From: Longispora sp047121295
Lineage (GTDB): Bacteria; Actinomycetota; Actinomycetes; Mycobacteriales; Micromonosporaceae
Reading direction: 5' to 3'
DNA: 64,000 nucleotides
Assembly (NCBI RefSeq): GCF_047121295.1
Contig: NZ_CP139447.1
Location: forward strand, 310,001 to 374,000
Part shown: in pieces, positions 23,794 to 32,008 of the stretch
Layout of the letters: each line of letters begins with the position of its first letter
How positions within the stretch are numbered: the first letter of the stretch is position 1
Made by a program: the position numbers and the translations under genes
Notes under the pieces: model-generated
Database searches by the model: none
What the model was told of the DNA's origin: nothing
The model's input: the letters and a program-made list of their open reading frames with translations, nothing else

Positions 23794-24705
23794 TCACCCG
23801 TTTGTAATGCGTTGGAAACCGACGTCCACGGTCCACCGTGCGAAGCCCAGTTTTTCGTACAGCTTCACGGCGTTCGGGTTGTCCTCGTCCACGTACAGCA
23901 TTGTTTGGGATAGACCAAGATCCCTTAAGTGGCGCAATCCGGCGAGGGTCACCGCCTTGCCGAGTCCGAGGCCCTGGGCGTCCGGATCCACGCCCACGAC
24001 ATAGACCTCGCCGATCGGCTCGTTCCCGTCGGTGTGCACCTTCGTCCAGTGGTACGCGAGCAGTTCCCCGTCGCGCTCCGCGAGCAGGAAACCGGCCGGC
24101 GAGAACCACGGCTCGGCCATCCGCAGGTCCAGGTCCGCCCGGGTCAGCCGGCCCTGCTCCGGGTGGTGCGCGAACGCGCGGGCGTTGACCCGCAGCCACG
24201 CCTCCTCGTCCCGGCCGGGCTCGAAGGCGCGGATCCGCACCCCCTCGGGCAGCACCGGCGCCCCGATCGGCGCGAACAGCGACCGGCGCATCTGCCACAG
24301 CGACCTGTACCGGGCGAAGCCCAGCCGGATCGCCAGCGCGCTCGCCGACGGGTGGTCCCCGTGCGCCCACAGCTTCAGCCGGCCCCGGGGGTCGGCCTCC
24401 TCCGCGATCGCGACGGCGGCGTCCACCAGCCGGCGGCCGTGCCCGCGCCGCCGGTACTGCGGGTGCGTGACCAGCTCGGCGGCCGGGCCGTCGACCTGGT
24501 CGGAGGTGTCGACGTGCGCGTAGCCGGCCAGCGCCCCGCAGTCGCGGACCTGCACGTGCCAGCCCGGCGCACCGGACTTGATCTGAAGAACGACATGCTC
24601 GGACAGGGGGTACGCCCCGTCGGTGTTGCCGGCGGCCTGCGCCAGGGCAAGCACCTCGTCGACCTGGTCAGGCGTGAGCCGCGCCTCGCGCGTTACGGAG
24701 ATCAC
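23794..24705 (-). CDS. mshD: Mycothiol synthase
   Basis: A 303-residue double-GNAT enzyme that acetylates Cys-GlcN-Ins, the last step of mycothiol synthesis. The first GNAT has HPQYRRRGHGRRLVDAA; the second, catalytic half has VYVVGVDPDAQGLGLGKAVT and MLYVDEDNPNAVKLYEKLGF, then the family ending FARWTVDVGFQR. GTG 24705 overlaps the glnR stop by four bases (GTGA), so the two are coupled. Together with mshA at 58.8 kb it shows that the organism makes mycothiol. Confidence 0.95.
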   Translation of the reverse strand: MISVTREARLTPDQVDEVLALAQAAGNTDGAYPLSEHVVLQIKSGAPGWHVQVRDCGALAGYAHVDTSDQVDGPAAELVTHPQYRRRGHGRRLVDAAVAIAEEADPRGRLKLWAHGDHPSASALAIRLGFARYRSLWQMRRSLFAPIGAPVLPEGVRIRAFEPGRDEEAWLRVNARAFAHHPEQGRLTRADLDLRMAEPWFSPAGFLLAERDGELLAYHWTKVHTDGNEPIGEVYVVGVDPDAQGLGLGKAVTLAGLRHLRDLGLSQTMLYVDEDNPNAVKLYEKLGFARWTVDVGFQRITNG

Positions 24706-25406
24706 CGGGCAACGGTAACCGGCTCCGGTGCGATGGCCGGCTCGCGGCTCGACGGCGGGGTGACGAACTTGTAGCCGACCTGGCGGACGGTCCCGATCAT
24801 CGACTCGTACTCGCTGCCCAGCTTGGCGCGCAGCCGACGGACGTGCACGTCGACCGTCCTCGTACCGCCGAAGTAGTCGTAGCCCCAGACCTCCCGCAGC
24901 AGCTGGTCTCGGGTGAACACCCGGCCCTGGTGCTGGGCGAGGAACTTCAGCAGCTCGAACTCCTTGTAGGTCAGGTCGAGCGGCCGGCCCTTCAACTTCG
25001 CCGCGTACGTGTCCGGGTCGATCGTCAGCTCGCCGGCCTTGATCAGCCCCTCGCCCGGGGCCACGCCGCCGAGCCGGCCCACGGCCAGCCGCAGCCGGGC
25101 CTCGACCTCGGCGGGGCCGGCGCTGGCGAGCAGCAGGTCGTCGAGACCCCAGTCGGCGGACACCGCGATCAGCCCGGCCTCCTCGACCACGGCGAGCATC
25201 GGGACGCCCAGGCCGGTCGCGTGCAGCAGGCGGCAGGTGGACCGGGCGTCGGCCAGCTCGCGCCGCGCGTCGACGAGCACGACATCGGGGCTCGGCCCGG
25301 ACATCAGGGCGCGAACGTCGCGCTCGGCGACCCGGATCGTGTGCGGGAGCAGATCGAGGGCAGGGAGCACGGGCGGCAGGGCGGTCGTCAGGACCAGAAT
25401 CTCCAC
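24702..25406 (-). CDS. glnR: GlnR-type nitrogen regulator (OmpR/PhoB family)
   Basis: A 234-residue regulator closely resembling streptomycete GlnR, the global activator of nitrogen assimilation. The N-terminal atypical receiver has DVVLVDARRELADARSTCRL (Asp in VLVD), then GLIAVSADWGLDDLLL. The winged-helix DNA-binding domain is at about 135-220 (KGRPLDLTYKEFELLKFLAQ, VWGYDYFGGTRTVDVHVRRL). The start is taken as GTG 25406, eight bases after GGAGG and aligning with GlnR N-termini; GTG 25415 sits too close to that site. It is cotranslated with mshD. Confidence 0.92.
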   Translation of the reverse strand: MEILVLTTALPPVLPALDLLPHTIRVAERDVRALMSGPSPDVVLVDARRELADARSTCRLLHATGLGVPMLAVVEEAGLIAVSADWGLDDLLLASAGPAEVEARLRLAVGRLGGVAPGEGLIKAGELTIDPDTYAAKLKGRPLDLTYKEFELLKFLAQHQGRVFTRDQLLREVWGYDYFGGTRTVDVHVRRLRAKLGSEYESMIGTVRQVGYKFVTPPSSREPAIAPEPVTVAR

Positions 25407-25478
25407 GTTCGTCACCTCCGGGCGCTACAAAACGCTACCCCGGCTGCAGTGGCGGGCGGATGCAACGAGAATAACAAG

Positions 25479-26390
25479 GTGACCTCGCCTGACATAGCCT
25501 TGAACGAACCCCCGCGCCGTGCCGGACGCCACACGTCCCGGCAGGCCAGGCGCGAGGCCCTGGCTGCCGGTGAGGTGCGCAGGGTCCCGGTGTACAAGCT
25601 GCGGTCCCTGGTGTTGGCCGGGATCGCCGTGCTGCTCACGGGCGTGTTGCTGGTCGGGGCCCGACAGAACCACTGGGTGTACGCGGGCGTGCTGCTCGCC
25701 GTCCAACTCCTCTGCGTGGCGACGTGGATCAGGGCGACGAAGCCGGCCGGCTGGGCCCTCGTCGGCGGGGTGGCCCTGCTCGTCGGCGGCCTGGCCGACG
25801 TCGGCGCCGTGCTGTGGAAGAGCACCTCCCTGGCCCCGGTCGCCTACGCGCTGGCCACCGGGTTTCTGCTCGCCGTGTTCGGCCAGCTGGCCCGCCGGGA
25901 CGGTCGGGCCCGGCTCACCGAGGCGTTCGCGGCGAACCTCTCTCTGAACGTTCTGGTCGTGGGCTATCCGGTTGCCCTCATTCTTGTCCGACAGGACAGC
26001 GGCGCCCGAACCCTGGGCGTGTGCCTCCTCGCGGCCGGCGCGGCGGTGGCCGTCGCGCGGATCGTGGACATCGTTCCGGTCGGCCCCCGGCTGGCCCCCG
26101 ACGTGCCCCGTCCCCTGCTTGGCCTGCTGCTGGGCATCGTGGCCGGCGTCGGCGTCGCGGTCGCCGTGGCCCAGCTGCGCACCGACCTCCCCGTCCTGCA
26201 CGCCGTCCTCATGGGGGTCGTCACGGCCGGCGCGGCGGTGCTCGCGGATCTGGCCGTCGCCTACTTCGAGGCCGACGAAAGTGGCAGTGAGTGGACGAAC
26301 TGGCTAGCCTCGGCGCGGGGACCGGTGACGGCTTTCGCCGTGGCCATCCCCGTCGCGTACGTGGCGAGCGTTCTGATCCAAGGGGTCTAA
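25479..26390 (+). CDS. Polytopic membrane protein, unknown function
   Basis: A 303-residue integral membrane protein. A basic N-terminus (RRAGRHTSRQARREAL) is followed by about eight helices (SLVLAGIAVLLTGVLLVGAR, ALVGGVALLVGGLADVGAVL, VTAFAVAIPVAYVASVL). No catalytic motif is seen and I do not recognise a family. GTG 25479 is the likely start, divergent from glnR. It ends three bases before the next gene, so the two form an operon. The shared promoter gap with glnR is 72 bases. Confidence 0.75.
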   Translation: MTSPDIALNEPPRRAGRHTSRQARREALAAGEVRRVPVYKLRSLVLAGIAVLLTGVLLVGARQNHWVYAGVLLAVQLLCVATWIRATKPAGWALVGGVALLVGGLADVGAVLWKSTSLAPVAYALATGFLLAVFGQLARRDGRARLTEAFAANLSLNVLVVGYPVALILVRQDSGARTLGVCLLAAGAAVAVARIVDIVPVGPRLAPDVPRPLLGLLLGIVAGVGVAVAVAQLRTDLPVLHAVLMGVVTAGAAVLADLAVAYFEADESGSEWTNWLASARGPVTAFAVAIPVAYVASVLIQGV

Positions 26391-26393
26391 GTC

Positions 26394-27152
26394 GTGAAGA
26401 GTCATCGACCAGGGGAGCGTCGGGCTGTGCCCAAGGCTGCGAAGATCGCGCTGATCGTGGTGGTCGTCCTCGGCGTGGTCGTGGTGGCCGCCGACCGGGT
26501 GCTCGCCGTGGTCGCGGAGAACGTGCTGGCCGACAAGGTCGCCGAGCAGCTCAAGACCCGCGAGATCAGCTCGACCGGCAAGCCGGACGCCACGATCGAG
26601 GGCTTCCCGTTCCTCACCCAGGCCGCCGGTGGGGAGTTCGAGGCCGTCCAGGTGCACGCGGCCGCGCTGAAGTCGCAGGGCATGGCGCTCACCGACCTCA
26701 CGGTCCGCGCGACCGGCGTGAAGGCCGACGTGTCGGCGCTGGCCTCCGGTAAGGGCGAGGTCACGGCCGCGAAGGTCACCGGCACCGGCACCGTGCCGTA
26801 TTCCTCCATCGCCGGCCTCCTCCAGCAGGCCGACCTGACGATCTCCGCGGAGAAGGGCCAGCTCAAGCTGCGGACCCCGTTCCGGGTCGCCGGGCAGACG
26901 TTCCGGGTCGTGGCGTCGGGCACCGTGACCCTGGAGAACGGCCGGGTCCGGCTCACGGTCACCGACTTCCAGGCCGACGGCGGGGGCCTGCCCTCGGCCG
27001 CGCAGCCGCTGCTGCGGGCGCTGGCCACGAAGTTGTCCCAGGACATCGCGCTGCCGACCCTGCCCTACGACCTCAAGCTCGAGCAGATCGAGGTCGGTAA
27101 CGAAGGACTCACGGTGCACGCGAGCGCACTCAACGTGCCATTGTCGGGCTGA
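26394..27152 (+). CDS. LmeA-like lipid-binding protein (DUF2993)
   Basis: A 252-residue DUF2993 protein, related to mycobacterial LmeA, a cell-envelope phospholipid-binding protein that supports mannan elongation. A single N-terminal helix (IALIVVVVLGVVVVAADRVL) anchors it outside the membrane. Then come ENVLADKVAEQLK, VTIEGFPFLTQ-type IEGFPFLTQAAGGEFEAVQV, and a lipid-barrel pattern of strands. Start GTG 26394 follows the upstream stop by three bases; GTG 26427 is an alternative giving a shorter leader. The function in this organism is inferred from the family. Confidence 0.85.
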   Translation: MKSHRPGERRAVPKAAKIALIVVVVLGVVVVAADRVLAVVAENVLADKVAEQLKTREISSTGKPDATIEGFPFLTQAAGGEFEAVQVHAAALKSQGMALTDLTVRATGVKADVSALASGKGEVTAAKVTGTGTVPYSSIAGLLQQADLTISAEKGQLKLRTPFRVAGQTFRVVASGTVTLENGRVRLTVTDFQADGGGLPSAAQPLLRALATKLSQDIALPTLPYDLKLEQIEVGNEGLTVHASALNVPLSG

Positions 27153-27203
27153 GACCCGCCTCACCCTTCAGTTGACTCCGCGCCCCTGCTAAGGTCCCTG
27201 ACT

Positions 27204-27278
27204 ATGGCTATGCGGCTCACGAAGCGCCGGGCGATCGACTTGTGTCGAGTCGCCGCCGCGCTGTGTCGCCAGGGCTGA
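27204..27278 (+). CDS. Cysteine-containing leader peptide upstream of sulfurtransferase
   Basis: A 24-residue open frame of the 'putative leader peptide' class: basic N-terminus (LTKRRAIDLCR) and two Cys codons, each followed by Arg (LCRVAAALCR), ending QG. ATG 27204 lies eight bases after TAAGGT (27190-27195), so it is probably translated leaderless. Similar cysteine-rich leaders in mycobacteria stall ribosomes when Cys-tRNA is scarce and thereby raise downstream expression. The following 166 bases to the sulfurtransferase hold short GC repeats and a T-rich stretch (GTTGTTTCTTTG near 27348) that could form an attenuator; that part is inference. Confidence 0.8.
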   Translation: MAMRLTKRRAIDLCRVAAALCRQG

Positions 27279-27444
27279 GTAGACCCGTCTCTTCGACGCG
27301 GCGCCCCCTGAAGCTGTGAGCCCCGGCCAATGTCGGCCTGATCTCCGTTGTTTCTTTGTGTAACCGAACCCTGTATTCCGGCGGGGTCCGGTGGTGGCGT
27401 CGCATCCCCACACCATCTTTCTAGTGCACAAAAGGGGCAACTCT

Positions 27445-28284
27445 ATGAGCCGCGACACCGCGCTCGTCTCCGCCGAGTGGGCGGAGCAGAACCTCGACCA
27501 GTCCGGCCTCGTGTTCGTGGAGGTCGACGAGGACACCGCCGCGTACGCCACCGGGCACATCCCGGGCGCCGTCCGACTGGACTGGAAGACCGAGCTGCAG
27601 GACCAGGTCCGCCGCGACTTCGTCGACCAGGAGCAGTTCTCCGCGCTGCTGTCCGCCAAGGGCATCAGCAACGACGACACCGTCATCCTGTACGGCGGCA
27701 ACAACAACTGGTTCGCCGCGTACGCGTACTGGTACTTCAAGCTCTACGGCCACGGCGACGTCAAGCTCCTCGACGGTGGCCGCAAGAAGTGGGAGCTCGA
27801 CGGCCGCCCGCTGACCACCGAGGTGGCCGAGCGGTCGGGCAGCGACTACAAGGCCCAGCCGCAGGACCTGTCGATCCGGGCGTTCCGCGACGAGGTCATC
27901 AACGCGATCGGCGTGGTCAACCTGGTCGACGTCCGCAGCCCCGACGAGTACGCCGGCCGGCTGCTCGCCCCGGCCCACCTGCCGCAGGAGCAGTCGCAGC
28001 GCGCGGGGCACATCCCGACCGCGATCAGCGTCCCGTGGTCGAAGGCCGCGAACGAGGACGGCACCTTCAAGTCCGACGCGGAGCTGCAGGCGCTCTACGC
28101 GGATCTCGAGGACAAGCCGACCATCGCGTACTGCCGGATCGGCGAGCGCTCCTCGCACACCTGGTTCGTGCTCAAGGAGCTCCTCGGGCAGCAGAACGTG
28201 AAGAACTACGACGGATCCTGGACCGAGTACGGCTCGCTGGTGGGCGTTCCCGTCGCCCTCGGCGACAACCCTGGAGGTAAGTAG
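27445..28284 (+). CDS. Thiosulfate sulfurtransferase (rhodanese)
   Basis: A 279-residue two-domain rhodanese, close to mycobacterial CysA2/SseA, moving sulfane sulfur from thiosulfate or 3-mercaptopyruvate. Domain 1 (1-130) contains YATGHIPGAVRLDW and YGGNNNWFAAYAYWYFKLYG. Domain 2 contains VDVRSPDEYAG and RAGHIPTAISVPW, with catalytic Cys230 in AYCRIGERSS. ATG 27445 has AAAGGGG seven bases upstream. It is followed two bases later by the DUF1416 gene. The leader peptide and gap suggest cysteine-responsive control. Confidence 0.93.
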   Translation: MSRDTALVSAEWAEQNLDQSGLVFVEVDEDTAAYATGHIPGAVRLDWKTELQDQVRRDFVDQEQFSALLSAKGISNDDTVILYGGNNNWFAAYAYWYFKLYGHGDVKLLDGGRKKWELDGRPLTTEVAERSGSDYKAQPQDLSIRAFRDEVINAIGVVNLVDVRSPDEYAGRLLAPAHLPQEQSQRAGHIPTAISVPWSKAANEDGTFKSDAELQALYADLEDKPTIAYCRIGERSSHTWFVLKELLGQQNVKNYDGSWTEYGSLVGVPVALGDNPGGK

Positions 28285-28286
28285 AC

Positions 28287-28610
28287 ATGGCTACTGCGAC
28301 TGTTTCCGCCGCGAGCTGCGCTGCCCCCGACCAGGCGGCGCCCATCCCGGCCAGTGTGGACCTGGAGAAGGAGACCGTGGTCTCCGGCGTCGTGCTGGCG
28401 GGCGACCTGCCGGTCCCGGGCGCGTACGTGCGTCTGCTCGACGCCACCGGTGAGTTCACGGCCGAGGTCGTGACGTCGGCGGAGGGCGTGTTCCGCTTCT
28501 TCGCCGCGCCGGGCACGTGGACTCTGCGGGCACTGTCCCGGGCCGGCAACGGCGACGCCGTCGTCGCTGTCGACCGGGGCGTGTCCCAGGTGACCGTCAA
28601 GGTCGCATAG
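28287..28610 (+). CDS. DUF1416 protein (SseC-like)
   Basis: A 107-residue DUF1416 protein, almost always encoded after a sulfurtransferase in actinobacteria (mycobacterial SseC). It has a single Cys (ASCAAP) near the N-terminus and a transthyretin-like beta-sandwich pattern: VVSGVVLAGDLPVPGAYVRL, then FRFFAAPGTWTLRALSR. GGAGG lies about nine bases before ATG 28287. It probably serves as a partner or sulfur acceptor for the upstream enzyme; this is inferred from linkage. Confidence 0.9.
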   Translation: MATATVSAASCAAPDQAAPIPASVDLEKETVVSGVVLAGDLPVPGAYVRLLDATGEFTAEVVTSAEGVFRFFAAPGTWTLRALSRAGNGDAVVAVDRGVSQVTVKVA

Positions 28611-28640
28611 GTTTACCGGCCCGCCTATCGGGCCGGTAAG

Positions 28641-28682
28641 AAAAGGGAGTCGGTACGCGGGCGGCGCACCGACTCCCTTTTT
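28641..28682 (+). terminator. Rho-independent terminator of sulfurtransferase operon
   Basis: A perfect 14-bp stem AAAAGGGAGTCGGT with its complement, followed by a run of T. This is the only classical terminator with a U-tract in the window. It also lies 39 bases before the end of the convergent tetR gene. Confidence 0.9.
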
Positions 28683-28720
28683 CATGCCCGCGCGGCGAGC
28701 GCAGATCCTGACTGTGAAAG

Positions 28721-29437
28721 CTATCCGTGTGTTTTCGATGCGTCCTCGGCGCGGGACGCGAGGCCCCTGATCAGCAGGTCGAGTCCAAACTCGAATCGCA
28801 CGTCGCCGCCGCCGGTCGTCAATAGTCCGGCCAGTTCGACGATATTGGGGAACCGGTCGGCCGGCAGCTGGTGGAAATACTCCCCGATCGCGGCGACATA
28901 CGCATGTCCATCGTCCTCGCCGCCCTGGAGTTGTTGCAGGCCGCTCTCGTAGGCGTGCGCCACCGCGTACAGGCTGAGGATGTCCGCCGACCACGCGCAG
29001 TCCTGGTCGGGCACGCCGCCGGCCCGGAGGATCGCGAGCAGGGCCTCGGAGGCCGCGAGCGCGTTCGGGCTGATCGGGATCCGGGCGAGCGCGGCCCGGC
29101 CGAGGTCCTTGTGGCTGGTGAGGACCCGGTTCAGCTCGCGGATGAAGTGTTTGGCCCGGTCCTGCCAGTTGTCGGCGTCCGGCGCGGGGAGCACCATCTC
29201 GCCGGCCGCCTGGTCGAGCAGCAGGTTGTAGAGCTCGTCCTTGTTGGCCACGTGCGCGTACAGCGACGCCGGGCCGGTGTCGAGTTCGTCGGCGATCCGG
29301 CGCATCGTCACGGCGTCGAGCCCCTCGGCGTCCAGGATCCTGAACGCCGCCGCCAGGATCGCCTCCCGGCTGAGTGGCTGCTTGGTCGAGCGCCGCTTCT
29401 GCGGGCGCTGCTCCCACGGGGGTACCGGAAGGCTCAT
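28721..29437 (-). CDS. TetR-family repressor
   Basis: A 238-residue TetR-family regulator. The DNA-binding domain is at about residues 20-70 (LSREAILAAAFRILDAEGLD, TMRRIADELDTGPASLYAHV), followed by ANKDELYNLLLDQAAGE and a tetracycline-repressor-type C-domain. ATG 29437 is seven bases after TAGGCT (29445-29450), so its own mRNA is probably leaderless. It is divergent from a DHA2 efflux gene; the gap carries five palindromes. It is the paralogous counterpart of the 4775-5500 regulator. Confidence 0.9.
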   Translation of the reverse strand: MSLPVPPWEQRPQKRRSTKQPLSREAILAAAFRILDAEGLDAVTMRRIADELDTGPASLYAHVANKDELYNLLLDQAAGEMVLPAPDADNWQDRAKHFIRELNRVLTSHKDLGRAALARIPISPNALAASEALLAILRAGGVPDQDCAWSADILSLYAVAHAYESGLQQLQGGEDDGHAYVAAIGEYFHQLPADRFPNIVELAGLLTTGGGDVRFEFGLDLLIRGLASRAEDASKTHG

Positions 29438-29459
29438 GTCAGGCAGCCTACTCCATCGC

Positions 29460-29545
29460 GAACAGCGTTCGCCGAACGAACATTGTTCTTGACGCGAACA
29501 CCGTTCCACGTGTAGAACGGTGTTCGTAAACAACGAACAGCGTTC
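29460..29545. promoter_or_regulatory. Array of five GAACNNNGTTC operators
   Basis: Five 11-bp palindromes start at 29460, 29478, 29496, 29515 and 29535: GAACAGCGTTC, GAACATTGTTC, GAACACCGTTC, GAACGGTGTTC and GAACAGCGTTC. Spacings are 18, 18, 19 and 20. A good sigma-70-type promoter for the efflux gene, TTGACG (29489-29494), 18 bases, TAGAAC (29513-29518), lies within the array. TetR binding here would shut both directions. Confidence 0.85.
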
Positions 29546-29555
29546 GGAGACTCCG

Positions 29556-31001
29556 ATGACTCTCACCGCCGCCCCGCACACCGAAGCCGAGGCGCCCCCC
29601 TACAAGTACCGCTGGATGGTTCTCGCCACGGTCCTGGCCGCCGAGGTCATGGACCTGCTCGACTCCACGATCATCAACGTGGCCGCCCCGTCGATCCAGA
29701 AGTCGATCGGCGGCACCTTCGCGACCATCCAGTGGATCGCCGCCGGCTACACGCTCGCCTTCGCCGTCATGCTGATCACCGGCGGCCGGCTGGGCGACAT
29801 CGTCGGCCGGAAGAAGATGTTCCTGCTCGGCGCGGCCGGCTTCACCCTCAGCTCCATCGCCTGCGCCGTCTGCCAGACCCCCGGCCAGCTGATCACCGCC
29901 CGGGTCCTCCAGGGCGCGCTCGGCGCGATCATGATCCCGCAGGGCCTCGGCGTCATCAAGGCGGTGTTCCCGCCGAAGGAGATGGGCGCGGCGTTCGGCG
30001 CGTTCGGCCCGGTCATGGGCCTGTCCGCCGTGTGCGGCCCGATCCTGTCGGGCGCGCTGATCGACGCGGACTGGTTCGGTACCGGATGGCGCATGATCTT
30101 CCTGGTCAACGTCCCGCTCGGCCTGGTCGCCTTCTTCGCCGCGCTGAAATTCATGCCCGAGGGCGGCTCCCCCGACAAGCCCCGCCTCGACCTGTTCGGC
30201 GCGTTCCTCGTCACCGCCGGCTCCCTCGCGCTGATCTACCCGCTCGTCCAGGGCCAGGAGAAGGACTGGCCGGCCTGGATGTTCGTGCTGATGTCGGCCT
30301 CGGTGCCGATCTTCGCCCTCTTCACCTGGTACCAGAGCCGCCGCAAGGACTCGCCCCTCGTCGAGCCGAGCCTGCTCAAGCAGCGCGCGTTCACCGGCGG
30401 CCTCGCCGTGTTCCTGGTCTTCTTCGCCGCGATGGTCGGCTTCATGCTGATCTTCGGCCTGTTCGCCCAGCTCGGCCTCGGCTACAGCCCGCTGAAGGCC
30501 GGCCTGAACATGGCACCGTGGTCCTTCGGCATCGCGGTCGGCGCGGTCCTGGCCGGCGCGGTCCTCACCGCCAAACTCGGCCGCCGGGTCGTGCACCTCG
30601 GCCTCGCCGTGATGGGCGTCGGCCTGGCCGGCATCTGGCTCACCCTCGGCCACTACGGCACCGCCGTGACGGTGTGGAACTTCCTGCCCTCGACCCTGCT
30701 CAGCGGGATCGGGATGGGCATGGCCATGGTGCCGCTGTTCGACTTCATCCTCGCCGGGGTGAACGAGCGCGAGGTCGGCTCGGCGTCCGGGGTGCTGAAC
30801 GCGTTCCAGCAGCTGGGCGGCTCGATCGGCGTGGCCCTGCTGGGGACGCTGTTCTTCCGGGGGCTGGGCGGCCGGCCGTCGGGTGGTGACTTCGTGCACG
30901 TCACCCAGAACATGCTCTGGATCAGCGCGGCCCTCTACGCCCTGACCTTCGCGCTGGTGTTCCTGCTCCCGAAGAAGCCCCGCGAGGACCAGACCCACTA
31001 G
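29556..31001 (+). CDS. MFS drug-efflux transporter, DHA2 type
   Basis: A 481-residue, 14-helix DHA2 antiporter. Motif D1 is EVMDLLDSTIINVAAPSI, motif A GGRLGDIVGRKKM, and motif C-type GPVMGLSAVCGPILSGALI. ATG 29556 has GGAGA six bases upstream. It is regulated with the divergent TetR through the five-site array. A hairpin terminator follows. It shares family and design with the transporter at 5633-7123. Confidence 0.92.
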   Translation: MTLTAAPHTEAEAPPYKYRWMVLATVLAAEVMDLLDSTIINVAAPSIQKSIGGTFATIQWIAAGYTLAFAVMLITGGRLGDIVGRKKMFLLGAAGFTLSSIACAVCQTPGQLITARVLQGALGAIMIPQGLGVIKAVFPPKEMGAAFGAFGPVMGLSAVCGPILSGALIDADWFGTGWRMIFLVNVPLGLVAFFAALKFMPEGGSPDKPRLDLFGAFLVTAGSLALIYPLVQGQEKDWPAWMFVLMSASVPIFALFTWYQSRRKDSPLVEPSLLKQRAFTGGLAVFLVFFAAMVGFMLIFGLFAQLGLGYSPLKAGLNMAPWSFGIAVGAVLAGAVLTAKLGRRVVHLGLAVMGVGLAGIWLTLGHYGTAVTVWNFLPSTLLSGIGMGMAMVPLFDFILAGVNEREVGSASGVLNAFQQLGGSIGVALLGTLFFRGLGGRPSGGDFVHVTQNMLWISAALYALTFALVFLLPKKPREDQTH

Positions 31002-31021
31002 ACGGGTACCGCGCGAGCCGC

Positions 31022-31049
31022 GCGCCGGGGACCGCACGGTCCCCGGCGC
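31022..31049. terminator. Terminator hairpin after efflux gene
   Basis: A perfect 12-bp stem GCGCCGGGGACC/GGTCCCCGGCGC with a GCAC loop, 20 bases past the MFS stop. Confidence 0.8.
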
Positions 31050-31070
31050 ACTGGGCGTCCCCGCGCGCCT

Positions 31071-31139
31071 CCATGATCACCGTTTCCGGCCGGATCGCGT
31101 AGTGAGACCGCGTGTTCCGGCCGGAAACGGTGATCATGG
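31071..31139. repeat. Long perfect inverted repeat, family C copy 1
   Basis: Two perfect 24-bp arms (the left one starts CCATGATCACCGTTTCCGGC) flank a 21-base loop. It lies in the gap before the unknown gene at 31253. The core GATCACCGTTTNCGGCC recurs in the inverted repeat at 62339-62405. Confidence 0.9.
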
Positions 31140-31252
31140 GGCGGTTGCCGACGGTGCCAGAATTCCACTACCCCGGGTGACCTGGTGATCACGTGTTCAA
31201 GAGTCGACGGACCGGCCTGGGCGACGTTGACGCGGCCTGCCACCATGGGCGG

Positions 31253-32008
31253 ATGACCAAGCAGCGTCGGTGGCTCGTGTGGTTCAGCGTGGCGTGGGGC
31301 GTCGTCCTTGTCGTCGGCGCGCTCTACGCGGTGTTCAACGGCAAGGCGACCGTCAAGGAACAGCGCACCATCACCCAGGCCCAGCCGGTCGTCGACCGGG
31401 CGACGGAGACCGTCGTGACTGCGGCCGGGCCGGTGGCGGTGCGGATCGGCGGGTACGACCAGCGGGAGACGTGCCGCGTCACCGTGGCGCGCGCCGGGCT
31501 CAGCTTCCAGCGCGTGATCAGTCTCTACACCGCCCCGGGCGAGGAGAAGGCGCTGCTCAAGGGGCTCGCGGACCGGCTGCCGAAGGACTATCGGGCGTCG
31601 CTCGTCGGGGAGTCGCTGTACGCGGACGCCGGCGAGTTCATCCGGGTGACGGGCAATATCGCCGGGCCCGGGCAGGTCAGGGTGCTGGCGTCCACCGGTT
31701 GCCGGCCGGCCGGGGACGGGCCGGTGCGGGCCAAGGAGCAGCCCGATCGGGCGCCGGTCGCCGCCGTGTTCGCCGTCCTGGGCGTCGAGCCGTTGGACTG
31801 GGCGGCCTACCACGCCGGGTGCGTGGACACCACGGTGGCGACGACCCGGAGCGCGGTGCCGGGGCCGCTGGCGGCGAAGTTCGAAGGGCGGGAGCTGCTC
31901 ATCGGTACCCCCGAGCTGGTCGTCTTCCGCGACGGTGCCGCCAGCGTCGTCGTCACGGCGACCGCCGGCAGCGTCAGCGTCTCCCGGACCGTCACGACCT
32001 GTCAGTAG
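31253..32008 (+). CDS. Membrane-anchored exported protein, unknown
   Basis: A 251-residue protein with one N-terminal helix (WLVWFSVAWGVVLVVGALYA) and an external domain containing paired cysteines (QRETCRVTVARAGLSFQRVI, ASTGCRPAGDG, HAGCVDTTVATTR, TVTTCQ), which may form disulfides. ATG 31253 is preceded six bases upstream by CACCAT. It ends by converging with dsrE, overlapping its end by seven bases. No family is recognised; similar short Cys-containing exported proteins are common in actinomycetes. Confidence 0.7.
   Translation: MTKQRRWLVWFSVAWGVVLVVGALYAVFNGKATVKEQRTITQAQPVVDRATETVVTAAGPVAVRIGGYDQRETCRVTVARAGLSFQRVISLYTAPGEEKALLKGLADRLPKDYRASLVGESLYADAGEFIRVTGNIAGPGQVRVLASTGCRPAGDGPVRAKEQPDRAPVAAVFAVLGVEPLDWAAYHAGCVDTTVATTRSAVPGPLAAKFEGRELLIGTPELVVFRDGAASVVVTATAGSVSVSRTVTTCQ

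Noticed and set aside
31071..31139. Terminal inverted repeats of an insertion sequence
   Set aside because: The arms are only 21 bases apart, with no room for a transposase and no target duplication visible.
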